Below are positions 47,931 to 63,074 of a stretch of 64,000 nucleotides of DNA, in pieces (within the stretch, counting starts at the first letter, position 1; each line of letters starts with the position of its first letter). The DNA is from Cycas panzhihuaensis (taxonomy: Eukaryota; Cycadophyta). The notes below the pieces were generated by a model that was given only the letters and a program-made list of their open reading frames with translations, searched no databases and was not told the DNA's origin. The stretch is from assembly GCA_023213395.1 (NCBI GenBank), contig CM041465.1, positions 97,099,741-97,163,740 on the forward strand, read 5' to 3'. The position numbers were made by a program, and so were the translations under genes.

Positions 47931-50900
47931 TCTATCTCTATCCAATATATTGGCATAACATATTAAGCTAAATATTTTTAAGTGGTAGGTAGTGGGGGCC
48001 TCTTCAGTCCATTTTTTATTAGGAGAAGTTCATCCTTTAAATGGGTTGACAGCATTCATATAATAGAAAGTTGTCCAAATTACTTCCACCCATAGGTAAT
48101 CAGGTACATTTTTATAAACCAACATAGCTTGAGCCATATTCATAATAGACATGTTTGTGTGCTCCACAACTCTATTTTATTGGGGGGATGTCTCCTATTA
48201 TAATGTGATGCTTGATATTGTTATCTTATAAATAGGTTTTAAACTCAGTAGAGATATATTCTCTACTATTATTTGTTTAGAGACACTTAATCTGATAACT
48301 TGACTCCTTTTTAGTGCAAGCTTTAAAAGCTTTAAAGACACCAAATGCCTCATCTTTCTTAGTTAGAAATGCCACCCATACTTTCCTGGTAAAATCATCA
48401 ATGAAGGATATATAATATAATTTCTACTTTAATGATGGAATAGGTATTAGTCTGTATAGATCAGAGTGTACCAATTGAAGAGGATAACTCAATTTCTACT
48501 TATTATCAGCAAATGTTGACTATGAGATTTGGCTATGATACATGCTTCATATTTAAAAGGCTTGGAGGAGAACTTAGGCAGACCTAGAAGGGTATGACAA
48601 AGATCTCTAACTTAATTGATATAAACATGGCCTATGTGAGTATGCCAAAGAGCTTCTAGGGACATCTTAGGGTGTGTCAAAGTAGTATTAAAAGCAAAGT
48701 CTTCATCAGCATAAGGGCTTTGAGCACAATTGGCTTGAGAAGATGGGGAGTAATTTAACTTAAATAATTTACTAGTAAGCTTTCCAGTCAAGACCACTTG
48801 ATTTGTTAGAGGGTGAATGACCTAGAGAGTTTGGTCATTTACGATAACATTAAGATTAAATCTATAGGAGATAAGAATACATAAGGAGAATAGGTTTTAT
48901 TTCAGATTAGGAATATATAGGACATTAAGTAATATAAAGTCTTTCAAGCCAGGAAGTTTTAAGCATATGTTTCCAATACCTTTGACTGATTATTAGGATT
49001 TTTCAGCCATGTGAATGACACTATATATATTGTAATCAAAAGTATGATATAGATCCTAATTGTAAGTCATATGCTATGTTACTCTTGTATCCATAATCTA
49101 TGAGGAGGTATTTGAAGTTATGTTATTTACAACTCTAATAGGGGTTTACATTAGTGATTCAAGATTAAGAGTGGCATGCCATAATGAGCTTCAAAATACC
49201 TCTTAGTTTAATCAATGGTTCTTCTCTTAAGTCTTTGAATATATGTTTAAGCAAAACCTATGCCACTAAATTATTCTTCACATGTTTCATCAGCATTATG
49301 AGCCTTGTATTTCTATTAAAACTTAGGCTACTTGTATATAAGTATATAATAATCCTTTATAAGGTGTCATTTTCTATTACACCTTTTGTACATGATAATC
49401 TAATTCCTAGTTCTTGAAGTGCTGACTATCTTACATTAAAAGGTGGTGCTTGGCCTTGAGACTGTCTAGGTTATTATTGTTAAGGGTTTTGTTGACTTTG
49501 TGGTTGATTTCCTCTACCTCATCCTCTACCCCTTACTCGATTATTTTCTTTAACATGAGAGGGACCCTAATTCTTTAAGAAACATACTTCTTCTTCCATA
49601 TCAAAGATGCATCCGAAAGAGGATCTAAAGTTACAAAATTAGTATCAAAGGTCTTATTAAATTCTATAAACTTCTCTATAAGAGCTTTGAAGTTAAGTGT
49701 CTTTAATGTTTCACTTGATTGAAGACTCCCAAGTAAGTTCTTATAATCAAGTACATGTAGACAAGACTGTATGAAGAATGCCCATGTAATAAATTGGGTC
49801 TTAAAATCTTTGTCTATTGCTTATTTGATTGATTGAAGGAGGTTGATTATTTCATGTACACATCACTTTTGCATCTTCATCTTATTCATCTTTAAGACTA
49901 TATGAACAAATTCAAGGTTAGACTTTGCATCAAAATTCTTTTCAAGAACCTTAAGGACTTTTCAAGTTGTATCGTGTTGTTCTTCATTAATTAGATTATA
50001 CAGGGAGTGATCAGTTACTAATAGAATACTTGCACAAATATTCTTATCATCAATTTTCTATTATAATTTAGTTGTAGGATCTGTTGGAGATATATGTGGC
50101 ATTACTTATTAAATAATATGACAACAATGTTTTAGAGGCTAAAATTTTGATTGGTTAGCAGTGTGATTTCTCCCCTGAACTTCCTCAAGGGGGATCTAAG
50201 GGAGGAAAGAGCCCCCCTTGGTTAGGGGGTACAGGGGGGAGCTAAAACCCTCCTATAAAGAGGGGGTTCAAGGGCAGTAGCTCCTGACCTAAAAAGCTAG
50301 CATTTAAAGCATACTAAATTATAAAGAGAATTAGGGTCGTTTGTTTAAAATAGCCCAGATTCGATGGTCAAGATTTATGCCTTATATGACTCTCTCATAT
50401 AGCCCAATTTATGATGTTTTTTCATTATATTGATGGTGTTCGATGTATTAGATATACTATGAAGAGTTGGATGGCTGGTTATTGTTGTTGTCAGTATTCT
50501 ACTATAAATTATGTACATTTCTCCATTCTTTAATAATAAAGATCAATATCTTTCCTGTATGGATGTTTCCCTAGCATATTGCTAGGGTTTTACCATGTTA
50601 TATTGGGTGTATATATGATGCTTTAGCTTTCTAATTTATTTATTGGATTATCTCTAGTTTAAGAACTTGCATATTAAATTTTAGTTTCGACTCCTATAAC
50701 TAGTTATAAAAATAGTTTAGATCTTAGTGGCAATTTCTGGTTATCAAGACCTAGTTTACTCAATATTCCTCTAGAGGCAGGTGCCATTACTATTACAAGG
50801 ATGATAGGTATAAGTTATAGATGGACTCTCTAAAGGCCTTTATACTTATAAGCATTCTTAACTCTGGTATACCATAGATCCCAATTATCTTTCCCTTTTA

Positions 50901-50937
50901 AGATGCAATTTATATTCTGCTTAAATTGAGAAGACAT
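47931..50937 (-). pseudogene. gag-pol: Copia C gag and integrase
   Basis: Gag Met at 50,937 opens MSSQFKQN...LKGKDNWDLWYTRVKN. The pre-integrase finger is at 48,660-48,520 (ALWHTHIGH, RDLCHTLLGLPKF, then a Cys), and the integrase core at 48,410-47,931 (FTRKVWVAFL; the second catalytic block reads NNSREY where copia B has DNGGEY). Stops throughout. The insert at 50,095-50,765 splits gag near its N-terminus. Confidence 0.78.
50095..50765. mobile_element. Solo-LTR-like insertion in copia C gag
   Basis: Copia B has no counterpart of this stretch between its homologous gag blocks near 32,690-32,720. The insert opens tgttggagatatatgtggc, in LTR style, includes a C/G-rich part (50,190-50,275) unlike its surroundings, and aataataaag near 50,532. 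The exact ends and a target duplication could not be fixed, so the solo-LTR call is tentative. Confidence 0.5.
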
Positions 50938-52950
50938 GGTGAAGATGATGAAATAAAAGAGAGATTGAAGAAATAATAAATAAAAATATTACTAATACAT
51001 GTGGTTAATACACTTAGAAAAATAGGAAGAAATATGATTAAGTAGCAAGTAATTATAATAGGCCACCAACACTTATGGAAAATACTCCTAATATAATAGG
51101 GTTTGATGATATGTACAAATGGCAATATAAGGATCACAAACATAAATGATGTGTCATGTGATCATAAAATCAAGATTATGCTCATGTAGAAGTTGACATA
51201 TGGGTAAACACAACTAAGAAACTAAGTCTGATGTAGGATATATGCTTAAACCCAAACCTCTATCTCAAGTCCAAAGTAGTTGAGGTGTTGATACTTAAGG
51301 GTGCTTCTAGTATATGTATTAGGACCTTCACCTACGATACTTGTACCTGTGCTTGGTGATAAAATCCAAGTCATAGTAGAGTCTAAGTACTCATAATCCT
51401 AACCCAATTCACTAGTGAGTAGTTATATATCTCCTTTGAAGAGTCAAATAATATGTGTGTATCCCATGACTATGACAGATATTGGACCATGCATATTTTA
51501 ATCTTGATTAAAGTTTTCAATTTTCTGGGTGGTTATCAGGATTATCCATGATTAAATTCCATAGTTATAGCTAACTTATCCATGTACCACTATTCTAATT
51601 AAGATAGACCTTGTATAAAACTCACACCTCCCTTAAGGCCCAGACTTTGACTAACTATGGTCTATTTCAACCAAGGTGAGTATGCACACAAGTCAAGAAC
51701 TGGTGGTATAAGTCATATGAATGAGATTCCTTTTAGGAAATAATATAAGTTGTTTCTAAATAACTTGAACTAATAACTAAAATAGAAAGATACCAAATAT
51801 GATCACGTTATTGTTACTACTACTGTATGTGTTATTTTATACTATGTGTGGAAATAGAGAAAGCATGTTAGATTCAGTAGGGGGAACTAGATATTGTTTT
51901 CGATCTAAGGTTTCCCTTGATTTAGTATAATATTTCTAACTATATTTTTAAATATTTTAATACAAAAGCTATAAAGGGCTAAAAATCAAATCAACTTACT
52001 GCTAAAATGCTATTTTTTCTAAATCTAGATGCATGTCATTTTATCTTATTTTGTGATTTTTTCCTCAAAATTTATAAATAATAATAAATAGGTAAAATTT
52101 TCTAAAAATTACAAATATAGAGGTCTAAATGATGGAATTTTAATGTATGATAGAAGGAAAAAAATATTTAGAATATCGTTTCTAATAAGATAGTAAGGTC
52201 AGATTTCTAAAAAGGCATAAAAAAGTTTTTGCTTAAAAAAAACACAAAAGCATAATCTTGTTAGATTTATTGTCTCAAAATCCAAACTTCAATATTTCAA
52301 AAGCTTTATATTGATATGTACATTAACTTTTCCTTTTGGAGCAACTTTGAAAATAACAAAAAAACTACCTAAAATGACTTTGAAATATTTTTGTAGGGTT
52401 GAATAGGTAAATTTAGCATCTATTAGAAAACTACAAAGATCTCATTAACCAATGGATAAAATTTAATGAGATTTATCTTAAAATACTCTAAAGACATAGA
52501 TCTACTAGATCCATTAAAAAAACTTTTAGATTTTTAGTTTATATTTAAAGGATTTCATTGAGAAAAGTACCTTAGGTCACTCATCTATAAATTTTAACAT
52601 TTTATTTTAGCCAAAACTAGTTGTTGCAGGATGAATATAAAGATGTTTTAGAAGACAAAAATGATCCTCTTAGTTAGGCAACCTTACACATCAAATTTTA
52701 TTGAAACCCGAGATGGTTAAAATTTTCATAAAATTTTAGGCTACTTGATATACAGAAATTTTATTTGACTAAACGACGTTAAAGATCAATCTTTTTACCT
52801 TTGAAATTATGCACACATATCAAATACAGCAACATATAAGCTCTCTAATACAAAATAAAGTTCTCAAATAAGCTCTCAACCTTACATTAGTTGTGAGTGA
52901 GAGGCATTAATGGCTTTGTACAAGCCTAATGGGGAAATGTGGTCAACAAT
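50938..52950 (-). other. Long leader of copia C
   Basis: About 2.0 kb with no long frame, aligning with the copia B leader over long stretches (for example 51,290-51,480 with 33,130-33,310). Confidence 0.75.
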
Positions 52951-53262
52951 GGCTTTGATACTAGTTATTGGGTGAAGGATCTAGTTGTCACACTCCACTA
53001 TGCTAAAATAATGGCACGTAATAAGATCAAAATAAAAAGAACAAGATTGAGCTAAAATGAGATGTGAGAATTATGACTCTTCCTTTTACATCTAGCCTTA
53101 TATATGAGAGGATGTGCATTAGGGTTTCCAAAGGAGTTTCCCACCGAATGACATGATCTTAAAATTACACTTAAATATAAATGAAATTACATTTAACTAT
53201 ATGACTTAGCTAATCTAAAGTCACCTTCATATAATTAATCTAATAACCTTGATATATTAACA
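52951..53262 (-). repeat. 5' LTR and primer site of copia C
   Basis: On the minus strand the LTR (53,262-52,964) starts tgttaatatatcaagg. It is followed by tagtatcaaagcc, a primer site with TGG changed to TAG. It resembles the copia B LTRs but is clearly diverged. Confidence 0.8.
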
Positions 53263-53940
53263 TCCATTAAAATGATGATGTTAACCATACGAGAAGACAA
53301 CTATGTATGGAAGTGATATTCACATAGACCAAACTAGAAAAATGAACTTTATCTATACTCATATCTATAATAACTATGCTGATACTAGCACTCCTTAATT
53401 ACAACTGGCACTAACTACAATATCAATTAAACTAAGGAACAAAAGCCAAGAAGGATATGTAGAATAAATGACCAGTCATTTGTATTATGTGGCCATAAGG
53501 ATGGAGCACAATAATATGATGTTTTAATAAATGTGAGGTGCACTCATAGGAAAGATACAAATGAAGAAAGGGAAAGGCGACTTGGGAGCAATGCATAATG
53601 ATGTAACAGAACTAGTAGACTGCCACACATAGAATAGGCTTTAAACCAAATGTGATAGGAGCATTATGGCTCAAACATAATGATATTGCTCATGCACCCA
53701 AATGAATAAAGACTAATATGTAAAAATAAACTAGGTATAAAAATGGTTGAGTGACTAAATACAAAGATAAGAGTCATAGATAGAAGATCAAATAGAAGGT
53801 CAATTGTATATATAAAAATAAATAAGAGAGTGTACATATACTAATAATGCATATAATATACTCCTTCATAGTTGATTCATCAAAACGTGGCTCTAAACAC
53901 TTGAATGATGGCTTTGGATGCTTGAACGATAACTATGATA
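53263..53940. other. Unassigned, possibly leader of copia D
   Basis: Lies inside the primer-site edge of the next LTR. No coding similarity was seen. Confidence 0.35.
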
Positions 53941-54210
53941 CCAAATGATGGAATCATGGGACAAATGAAGTAGAATGAAATGCAAGAAAGGGAGAATCAT
54001 CAATCCATGAGGATGGCAGTGTTGATGAATACTAGGATTGTTAGACCTCCTGAATAAATAGTTGAGACTGAGAAAGATTTGGCACATATTTTAAAGTTTA
54101 CCACCAATTAGCATTGACAAACCCCTGATATGTTATCACCATAATATCTCCATAATACGGGTAATCACCCCAAGGTGGATATGAGCCCTAATATAGGCAT
54201 TATTCCAACA
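53941..54210 (-). repeat. Copia LTR and primer site (copia D)
   Basis: On the minus strand the LTR starts tgttggaataatgcc at 54,210 and ends at 53,944, directly followed by tggtatcatagttatc, a tRNA-iMet-type primer site. The rest of the element is not recognisable. Confidence 0.7.
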
Positions 54211-55376
54211 TTCTCCTTGTGACTACTTGTGGGTATCACATTTATGAGGTCTTTTAATATCCTGCATGCATCATTTCAATCAACTTCTCCTATTAGCTTG
54301 TAACTTTACTTTCTCATGTCTTGTGACTTATACTTCAAGTGACAATTGCCTAAACTTATCTCTAAAAAATTACAAGATGTGAGTTGTGAGATTCTTTCCT
54401 TATAACTCCTGCTTTCATCTTCTTACATTTCATGACTTATTTCTTATTTTTTATTATCATTTTCCTTGGAAATATACAAGATGTGATAGTGAGATTTCTT
54501 ATACTTACGACTTCTAATTCCCTTTCCATGGATTTCTTCCTTCTAATTTGTGAGATATGAGTAATAAGAGCTTGCATTATGAAAAAAAACTTGTGCTTAT
54601 GACTTTTCATTTACTTATGATTTCATTTCCAACTTATAATTGTAAGTTGTGAGTTCTTCCTCTCACAAATACTTCACTCCAAATATCTACTAAGTATTCA
54701 TAGAACTATACAATGCTTACATAGATGCTCCTACATCAAATGAGTAGAGTAAAATAGTGATCTATCAAAATGTTTAGTACTTCAAGTGTTGGATATATAT
54801 TTGATGAGGTATACTTGAGAAGCAATGTGAGTAATTAAGTGATGCAAGAAATAAAAGCTAAGCAACATCTCTAACAGTCTAACATTTTGATCACAGTTTA
54901 TAATTTGATTAACTTTATTATTTTATATCTTCTTAGGAGTGGATCAACTATAATTTTTAATCTAATAGTCATAATTTAAATTTGAATATTCACATGCATT
55001 GTCCCCACTCTCTATTTGAAAGTAGGTAATTCATTATTGATGATTTTATCTCTCTCTCTCTCTCTTAGTTCACCTCTCTAATGTTGTTATCTTACACTAT
55101 TTTTAATGTTAGAGATGTTAAAATTATAATTTTTAGCATTTTAGTTTTAGGTTGACAACATTAGTTTGATTATTTTAGTCTTTATTAGTTTAAGTGTTAT
55201 GCCTATTCTTTTAAAGTTTATGAATAAAGAGACATATGTTGATAATTATTTTATTTTATTTTAGATAGTGATAAATATATTAGCTTTAGTCAATTTCAAT
55301 ACTTTAATGCGATATACTTAACCAATTACATATCTTTAAAAGTTGTTACATATTTTAATTTCATATAAATTTATTA
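54211..55376. other. Unassigned AT-rich sequence
   Basis: Weakly repeated words (acaagatgtgag, tgtgagtt) at 54,370-54,660 and a TC run at about 55,051-55,068. No gene was seen. Confidence 0.4.
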
Positions 55377-55544
55377 TTTTTTTTTTTTTACGATATGTAC
55401 TGAGTGAATGGAATCGAATCCCTATTTGTTGGGGTTTATTACCTTTTCATCCAATTCTTCTCCCCGATAACTCCTCATGGGGCTCAAACTTAGAATTTTC
55501 AATAGTATAAGATATATACCTACCAGTGTACCTTAGTGCCTGAC

Positions 55545-55548
<4 letters not shown>
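55377..55548 (-). mobile_element. tRNA-derived SINE, copy 1
   Basis: On the minus strand a tRNA-like head near 55,548 leads to a poly(A) tail (T run at 55,378-55,390 on +). It matches the copy at 55,604-55,756 along about 150 bp. Its B-box region is decayed. SINEs have no protein and use LINE machinery to move; an L1 lies elsewhere in this window. Confidence 0.6.
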
Positions 55549-55598
<50 letters not shown>

Positions 55599-55603
55599 AT
55601 TGA
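55549..55603. repeat. TG microsatellite
   Basis: About 23 TG units with one interruption, between the two SINE copies. Confidence 0.95.
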
Positions 55604-55756
55604 TGATATATACCAAGCGGATGGAATCAAATTCTTGTTTGTTGGGATTCACCATTTTTTCATCCAGTTCTCACTTATAACTACTCATGGGGGTCGAACC
55701 TAGAATTTTCAATAGTATGGGGTAGATACCTACAAGTGTGCCCTAGTGTATAACCT
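55604..55756 (-). mobile_element. tRNA-derived SINE, copy 2
   Basis: The minus strand carries ggttcgacccc, a full match to the polymerase III B-box pattern GGTTCGANNCC, with an A-box-like tagggcacacttg about 44 bp before it. It matches copy 1. A TCTA/TA microsatellite abuts the head end. Confidence 0.6.
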
Positions 55757-55893
<137 letters not shown>

Positions 55894-58585
55894 GAATGTA
55901 AATTTTATTATATAGTTAACATGTTCTAGTTTAATGTATTCTTTTTTATATAATAATAATTAAATGGACCCCACACTATTTTTTGGGATTCTATTTTTCC
56001 CCTACTAATAATTGACTTAAAAATTCTTTTATATTTTAAGTCATATTAAATATTACTTGAAGGTATTCATAAATATCATTTATTAATTTTTAAAAGTAAA
56101 ATTCAAATTTGAAGTTAGAATCATAACTCTGGGGGGGTAACCATACTTGGTTAAGATAAAGTCAACCAACGAAGAGGTCTTAAAGTAAATATCTATTTGA
56201 CAAGTAAAGGAGATCACCCACAAAGGGTGTTCGTCCATCGAAACACATGTTTGGGACCTACAAATGCCACACAAACTCCCTTCGAAGTAACTCTATCTCA
56301 GTTGCGGGTGAAAGAGAGGAGGTATATCCTCAAGTTCCTGAGTAACCTTGAAAGATGGGCCCTCCCACCCTTAGATGGCCAAAAGAGGGAGGAGAAGATG
56401 AGTGAGGGGATGACTCCTCATGTAGAATAGGGGAGTGTAAGGGAAGTGGGCCTAGGCAAGTACCAAGGGTGATGTGCACTCATAGAAGAATGGCAAGATG
56501 ACCAATCTACGAGTATGGGACCAACCTAAAGGTTACACTAAGGTTGCCTAGCTATGATAAGTACAACAAAGATCAACAAAGGAAGTGGCCTTGAAAGAGG
56601 ATTATCCTTAGCACACCATGCCTAAGATGACCTTAAGGGCATGAAACACGGTGGAGAGAATTTCAACTCATTTGTATGCGAGTGGCTATACAATGTGGAT
56701 GATGATGAGGTTGTAAATATGGTGTTGTATTCTTATACAAAAAAGGGGTTCTTTCTGGGAAGAAGGAAAGGAATAATTATAAACAGAAAATAAAAACGCG
56801 TTTACTCACTCATGCATGTCCTGACTCTCTTTAATTTTTAAATGCAAAAAAGGATGAGGAACTAGTAAAGTAATTGTAAGTGATGCAAGGTATATGCAAA
56901 GAATGCAAGCCTAAGAAGAACATGCAACAAATAAGTATGCAACAAGTATAGCCCCTATCTAGTGCACTTTCTAAATAGGCAAGTAAACTAAGTGTGTGTA
57001 GGTAATGTATATAAGTTCTCTTTCTTATCACTTTTCTTTTATATGTAATGCCTGTGGATGAATAAAACAAAGCAAGAGGAGTAGGACAAAAAGGAAGTGA
57101 GGAGCATACCCAAAAAATTGTGCGGTTGGAGGAGCACTATCCCCTTTGTCATGTTTGCCTTCCTCTTACTATTCCTAAATACAGACAGCGTGATATGGTG
57201 ATGTTGATGAATGAGGGTAGGGAGGCTTCCTTACCTTCCCCAAATTGAAAGGAAAAAATAGAAAGAAAAAAAAAAGAAAGCTATGCAAAAGACTCAAGTG
57301 AAATACCAAGAAGGAAGACAGGGACATACCTGGGCGGAAGCATCTTTCTCCTTCTCCATGCACGGTAAAAGGAAAACTTGTAACCAAGTAATGTTTTCCC
57401 TTCCCACGAGGCTACTAGGACACAAGGTGTATATGTATATGCAATATATAAAAGAACATAATACAAGTTATCTTAACCAAAAGAAACTTTTACATCTAAA
57501 CCCAACTTTTAATTTCCTTTCATGCAAAAAGGACAAGAAGGAGGAGGGGGGAAATTAGCCTTGAAATGGCTAACTCTCTAAGACTACAACTCTCCACACT
57601 ACCCAGGCATAAATATAGTAGGTAAAGATGGTGTAACAAAAGCTTGATGTATGAGTGACAGGTTGTAGCAAAGTTGTAAATATTGTCAATGTTGGAAAAG
57701 TTACGAAATGCAACTTTTACAACCTCTAACTAACCTAACAGTAAATGATGGGTAGGGTTTGATTTAGGACTACGATTTTTACTTATGTAAGGCCTACAAA
57801 GCTGAGAGTAAGCACAATAATAGGCTACATATTCTACTACTAGCAGTAACCCCTCTTCCGAAAGCCCTTTAGAAACCCAAAGAAAGCATAGACAAGAAAG
57901 ATAAAGGGGGAGAAGGGGACTACTCTTAAGGAGAAGGCTTGTTGGGTACAAAACCCACCTTCACTCCTTTCACTCTCCTTTTGTGACCTCTTCCTCACTG
58001 CCTTCTTGGAGAAACCAGGGAAAAGCTAGAAGGAATGATGAGTAGACAAGAAAAGGAGGGTTTACCTCCTATATGTAGTAAGAAAACTAGGAGAAATAAG
58101 TGTTGTACAAGATATTCAAACCACTTTTTAGTAATTTGAAGGGAGAAAAATAAAATAAAGGGGAAGGAATACCTATTGTATATAGACTGGGGGCAAATCT
58201 ACCTAAAAAAAGAGGAAAGAAGGCTAGCCTTATAAGGCTTATAGGTGAAACCCTATGGAGGTTGCAATCTGAAGATGAGACTAGACTAAAGAGGGATATC
58301 TATACTTGGTGGCAAGCTTGTAGCATGTCCTTCCTTGAGGCAACCTTGTTGCAGGCCTGTTGTTGCAGATATAGAGCTATAGAGGGCTGATCTTAGGCTG
58401 AAAGGTTGATGCGCTAGATGTTGAAAGGTATTTCTATAGGAAGATGTCATGAGTGAGTGAGAAAGAAAGTTGGAGAGAGTAGAAGAGGAAGAAATAAGGG
58501 ACTTTCTTAGTTTTAAACCCAACCCTAGCCTAATTGAGTGATTAGGGTTTGGCTTGGGCTGGGAATATGCCTCTAACATATGATA
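55894..58585. other. Unassigned, possibly a decayed gypsy LTR
   Basis: 57,000-58,560 is richer in G and A than its surroundings, with scattered acatacc/aatacc words after purine runs. The next block (58,586-58,720) has hairpins like those of gypsy 1 LTRs, so an LTR is possible. No coding domain was recognised, and no second copy is present to prove it. Confidence 0.35.
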
Positions 58586-58720
58586 ATTTCACAATAAATA
58601 TGAAATTTACCACACTAAAAAATAAATAAAGTATTGCAGTCACGCCACAATAAACTTCACAATACTGCGAAGTTTACAGTGATACCACAATCTTTATCAT
58701 GGTGTGATAGAGCATAGGCA
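58586..58720. repeat. Cluster of short hairpins
   Basis: taaacttc (58,651-58,658) pairs with gaagttta (58,669-58,676), and other inverted words around gtgatacca and tatcatggtg follow. The motifs resemble the hairpins in the intron at 63,350-63,450. Confidence 0.6.
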
Positions 58721-59309
58721 AAAATAAAGGAAGAGAAAGGGTGGAATCTTAGAGAGGGATGTACTGTAGGCCTAAGGGGAATAACACTCTATCTAAGTGG
58801 AAAGAGATAGCCATGGGACCAAAGGAACCTATGTTAGGCAAAATACCAAAGATGAGAAGCTCCCAAAAAGGCTAACAAACCCATGAAGAAACACCAACCA
58901 CGCCTAGGCAAGGTGCTAGAGGTTAGGGTGTGTCAATGGAGATGTGATTGGGCCACGAGGCCAATTAGCACTTAGAACAATGTGGAGACATTAAGGAAGG
59001 CTATAGAGTGCCATGGGATGCATATCCCTAAATCATCATAGGCTGAAGAGGTGTGATGCAACATGATCAAGCAATGGATGCATAATAGTCATGCAATGAA
59101 CCAAGTAATCATGTAGTGTAAAAAAAATACTTTAATTTGGCTTTCTTAGAATTGACAAAAGCAAGGGATAGAAGCATACCTATGCTTACCTAAGTTGACT
59201 TGTCTATGTCCATTCCCTGTAGCTGAGAAACACTACCCCCTTAGCAGTAGAGCCTTATTGCTCAAAAGTGTAACATGATGGCGAATGCTAGTAACAAACT
59301 GTTAACAAT
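58721..59309. other. Unassigned
   Basis: Purine-rich, no long frame, no repeat partner recognised. It ends at the TA array. Confidence 0.4.
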
Positions 59310-61516
<2,207 letters not shown>

Positions 61517-62079
61517 ACAAATATGATGATGGTATGAGCCAAGGATGATGGTGAGTGTTGTGGCGGGATGCGTGGATTGGAAGATGAGGGAGAGACAATA
61601 TAGGAGCTACCTATGTGTCACCCTAAAGCCGACAGGTAGAGAAAATTGATGGGGCGATGCCTCCATCATATAAATACAACATGAATAGTGGCAACGGTCA
61701 TGAGCGTGATTGAATAGATGCTATGAAATGGAATGTTATGTACATGGGAGAGTGAGGATAATAAGGACTCCATACCAGGGGTGGTATGTGATAAGGCGAG
61801 AAGAACATATCTGACGGTTACCATAGTTTTACCTCATTAGTGGTTGACTTTCAGAGGTACGAATGGGTCGTAAGATAGGAGAATGGGATGGCCTGGAACC
61901 TGGGTGGCTGGACAGGTCCCTCAAGGGAGGCCATCAAGGAGAGGAAGCTGATGCTCAAGAATGAGATGAACGAGGTAATCCGCCTTAACATTGCAGTCCT
62001 GAGGGATATGCTGGATATCAATAGACAAAAAATGTGACAATAGAGACCTAGTGATCGAGGTGAGGGCTCTTAAACATGG
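61517..62079. other. Tat-element interior, unassigned
   Basis: One accatagttttacctcattag word at about 61,820 matches the Tat repeat motif; in gypsy 1 that motif also lies just beyond the RNase H. No integrase was recognised. Confidence 0.45.
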
Positions 62080-62343
62080 GCAACACACTTAGTATACTTG
62101 GGTGAGATGGGACACCATGACATGAGAATCATAGAGGAGAATGATGGGTCTGTGATGGAAATAGAGCACATTGGTGAGGGCTTCAATAATGGTTATATAT
62201 TCAACTTCGTTATTGGTGACTTTAATGAGGAAGACTCCAAAATGTATATAATCATATCCAGAGGAGTCACGGAGGATCCACGTGATGGCAAAAGGGCCTA
62301 GGTTGTCACAACTTCCACCATCAGTGAAGATGAGTAATGTCAT
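62080..62343 (-). pseudogene. Archaeal-type RNase H of a third Tat element
   Basis: The minus strand is open for 84 codons: LLIFTDGGSCDNLGPFAITW, then GVFLIKVTNNEVEYITIIEAL and SHVMVSHL. The TDGGS catalytic Asp and the Glu in NNEVEY are retained, unlike the copy at 15,411-15,665. Domain flanks are lost, and its position on the low side of the antisense gene at 63 kb differs from gypsy 1, so it probably belongs to a separate, truncated Tat element. Confidence 0.8.
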
Positions 62344-62906
62344 GGTAGAAGGGATAGATATCTCTATAGGGTGAATAAGGAAAAAAATGACAGCAAGGCT
62401 GACAAGTGAAGAGAAAGACTCGACGGGGTAAAGATAGTTGTGAGGTGGCTATGGATAGAGGTCGTATAGGGTAGGAGGACCCAAGGATAAAGCTGCCTAG
62501 GGACGAGGAGATTGGCCCAATAAGCGAGAAGGTGGTGGCAGAAAAAAGGCCCTTCTAGGGTCCCAAAGGTTACTGAAGGAAGCAAGGCGCAGTCCCAGAT
62601 AGAGAGGGTGCTTCCTTTGGGAGCCCCAAAGGCATGAACAAGTAGCGAAACTGAGTTTAGGATGACAAAATGAGCCAAATGAGTATAAACACAAGCATGT
62701 TTCGAAATAGTACAAAAATCATGGCAGAAGGGGCCTCGCATGAGCTGAAGGGCTCACCATAAATGCACATGAAGGGAAAACACAAGAGGGCTAAGGAGGC
62801 GAAATAGGGGACGGACCCAAAAGTCAAAGGTGATGAGGGAAGAGATATGGTCCCAAGGGCTGTCACGGCAGGAAAAAATGAGGAGGCACCCATCAGGGTC
62901 CCTGCC
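62344..62906. other. Unassigned, possible Tat repeat or LTR fragment
   Basis: G/A-rich. The overlapping minus-strand frames here show no recognised domain and have no support. Confidence 0.4.
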
Positions 62907-62915
62907 TATATAAGG
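62907..62915 (+). promoter_or_regulatory. TATA box of the antisense gene, third copy
   Basis: tatataagg at 62,907 lies 168 bp before the exon 1 ATG. The following sequence (gaaaac, atttt, catg) aligns with 11,887-11,950. Confidence 0.6.
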
Positions 62916-63074
62916 AAAACTCGGCGAAAACAAGATTTATTTTCATGGGCTCACAATCAATCTGGAGCCATTTTCCTTACATAGTGGAGTGCCACCCAAC
63001 TTCAAAGGCACGTAGAGGGAGATCGAGTCATTAGATCAAGGTGAGGGGACAACTATTAGGACTACAAAGATGAG

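Larger units (their letters stand above)
47931..53262 (-). mobile_element. 5' half of a copia retrotransposon (copia C)
   Basis: Related to copia B in LTR, leader, gag and integrase, but ending inside the integrase region at about 47,931; RT, RNase H and the 3' LTR are absent. It faces copia E head to head. A solo-LTR-like insert lies at about 50,095-50,765. Confidence 0.8.

Noticed and set aside
55604-55756. A functional tRNA gene (perfect B-box)
   Set aside because: The cloverleaf cannot be completed and the unit is repeated with a poly(A)-like tail at copy 1, so a SINE is the better reading.
57175-58579. Several 60-97-codon minus-strand frames
   Set aside because: Low-complexity Ser/Leu/Phe-rich translations of a purine-rich plus strand, without motif support.
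62364-62893. Minus-strand frames of 72-125 codons
   Set aside because: Overlapping frames without recognised domains in G/A-rich sequence; likely chance.
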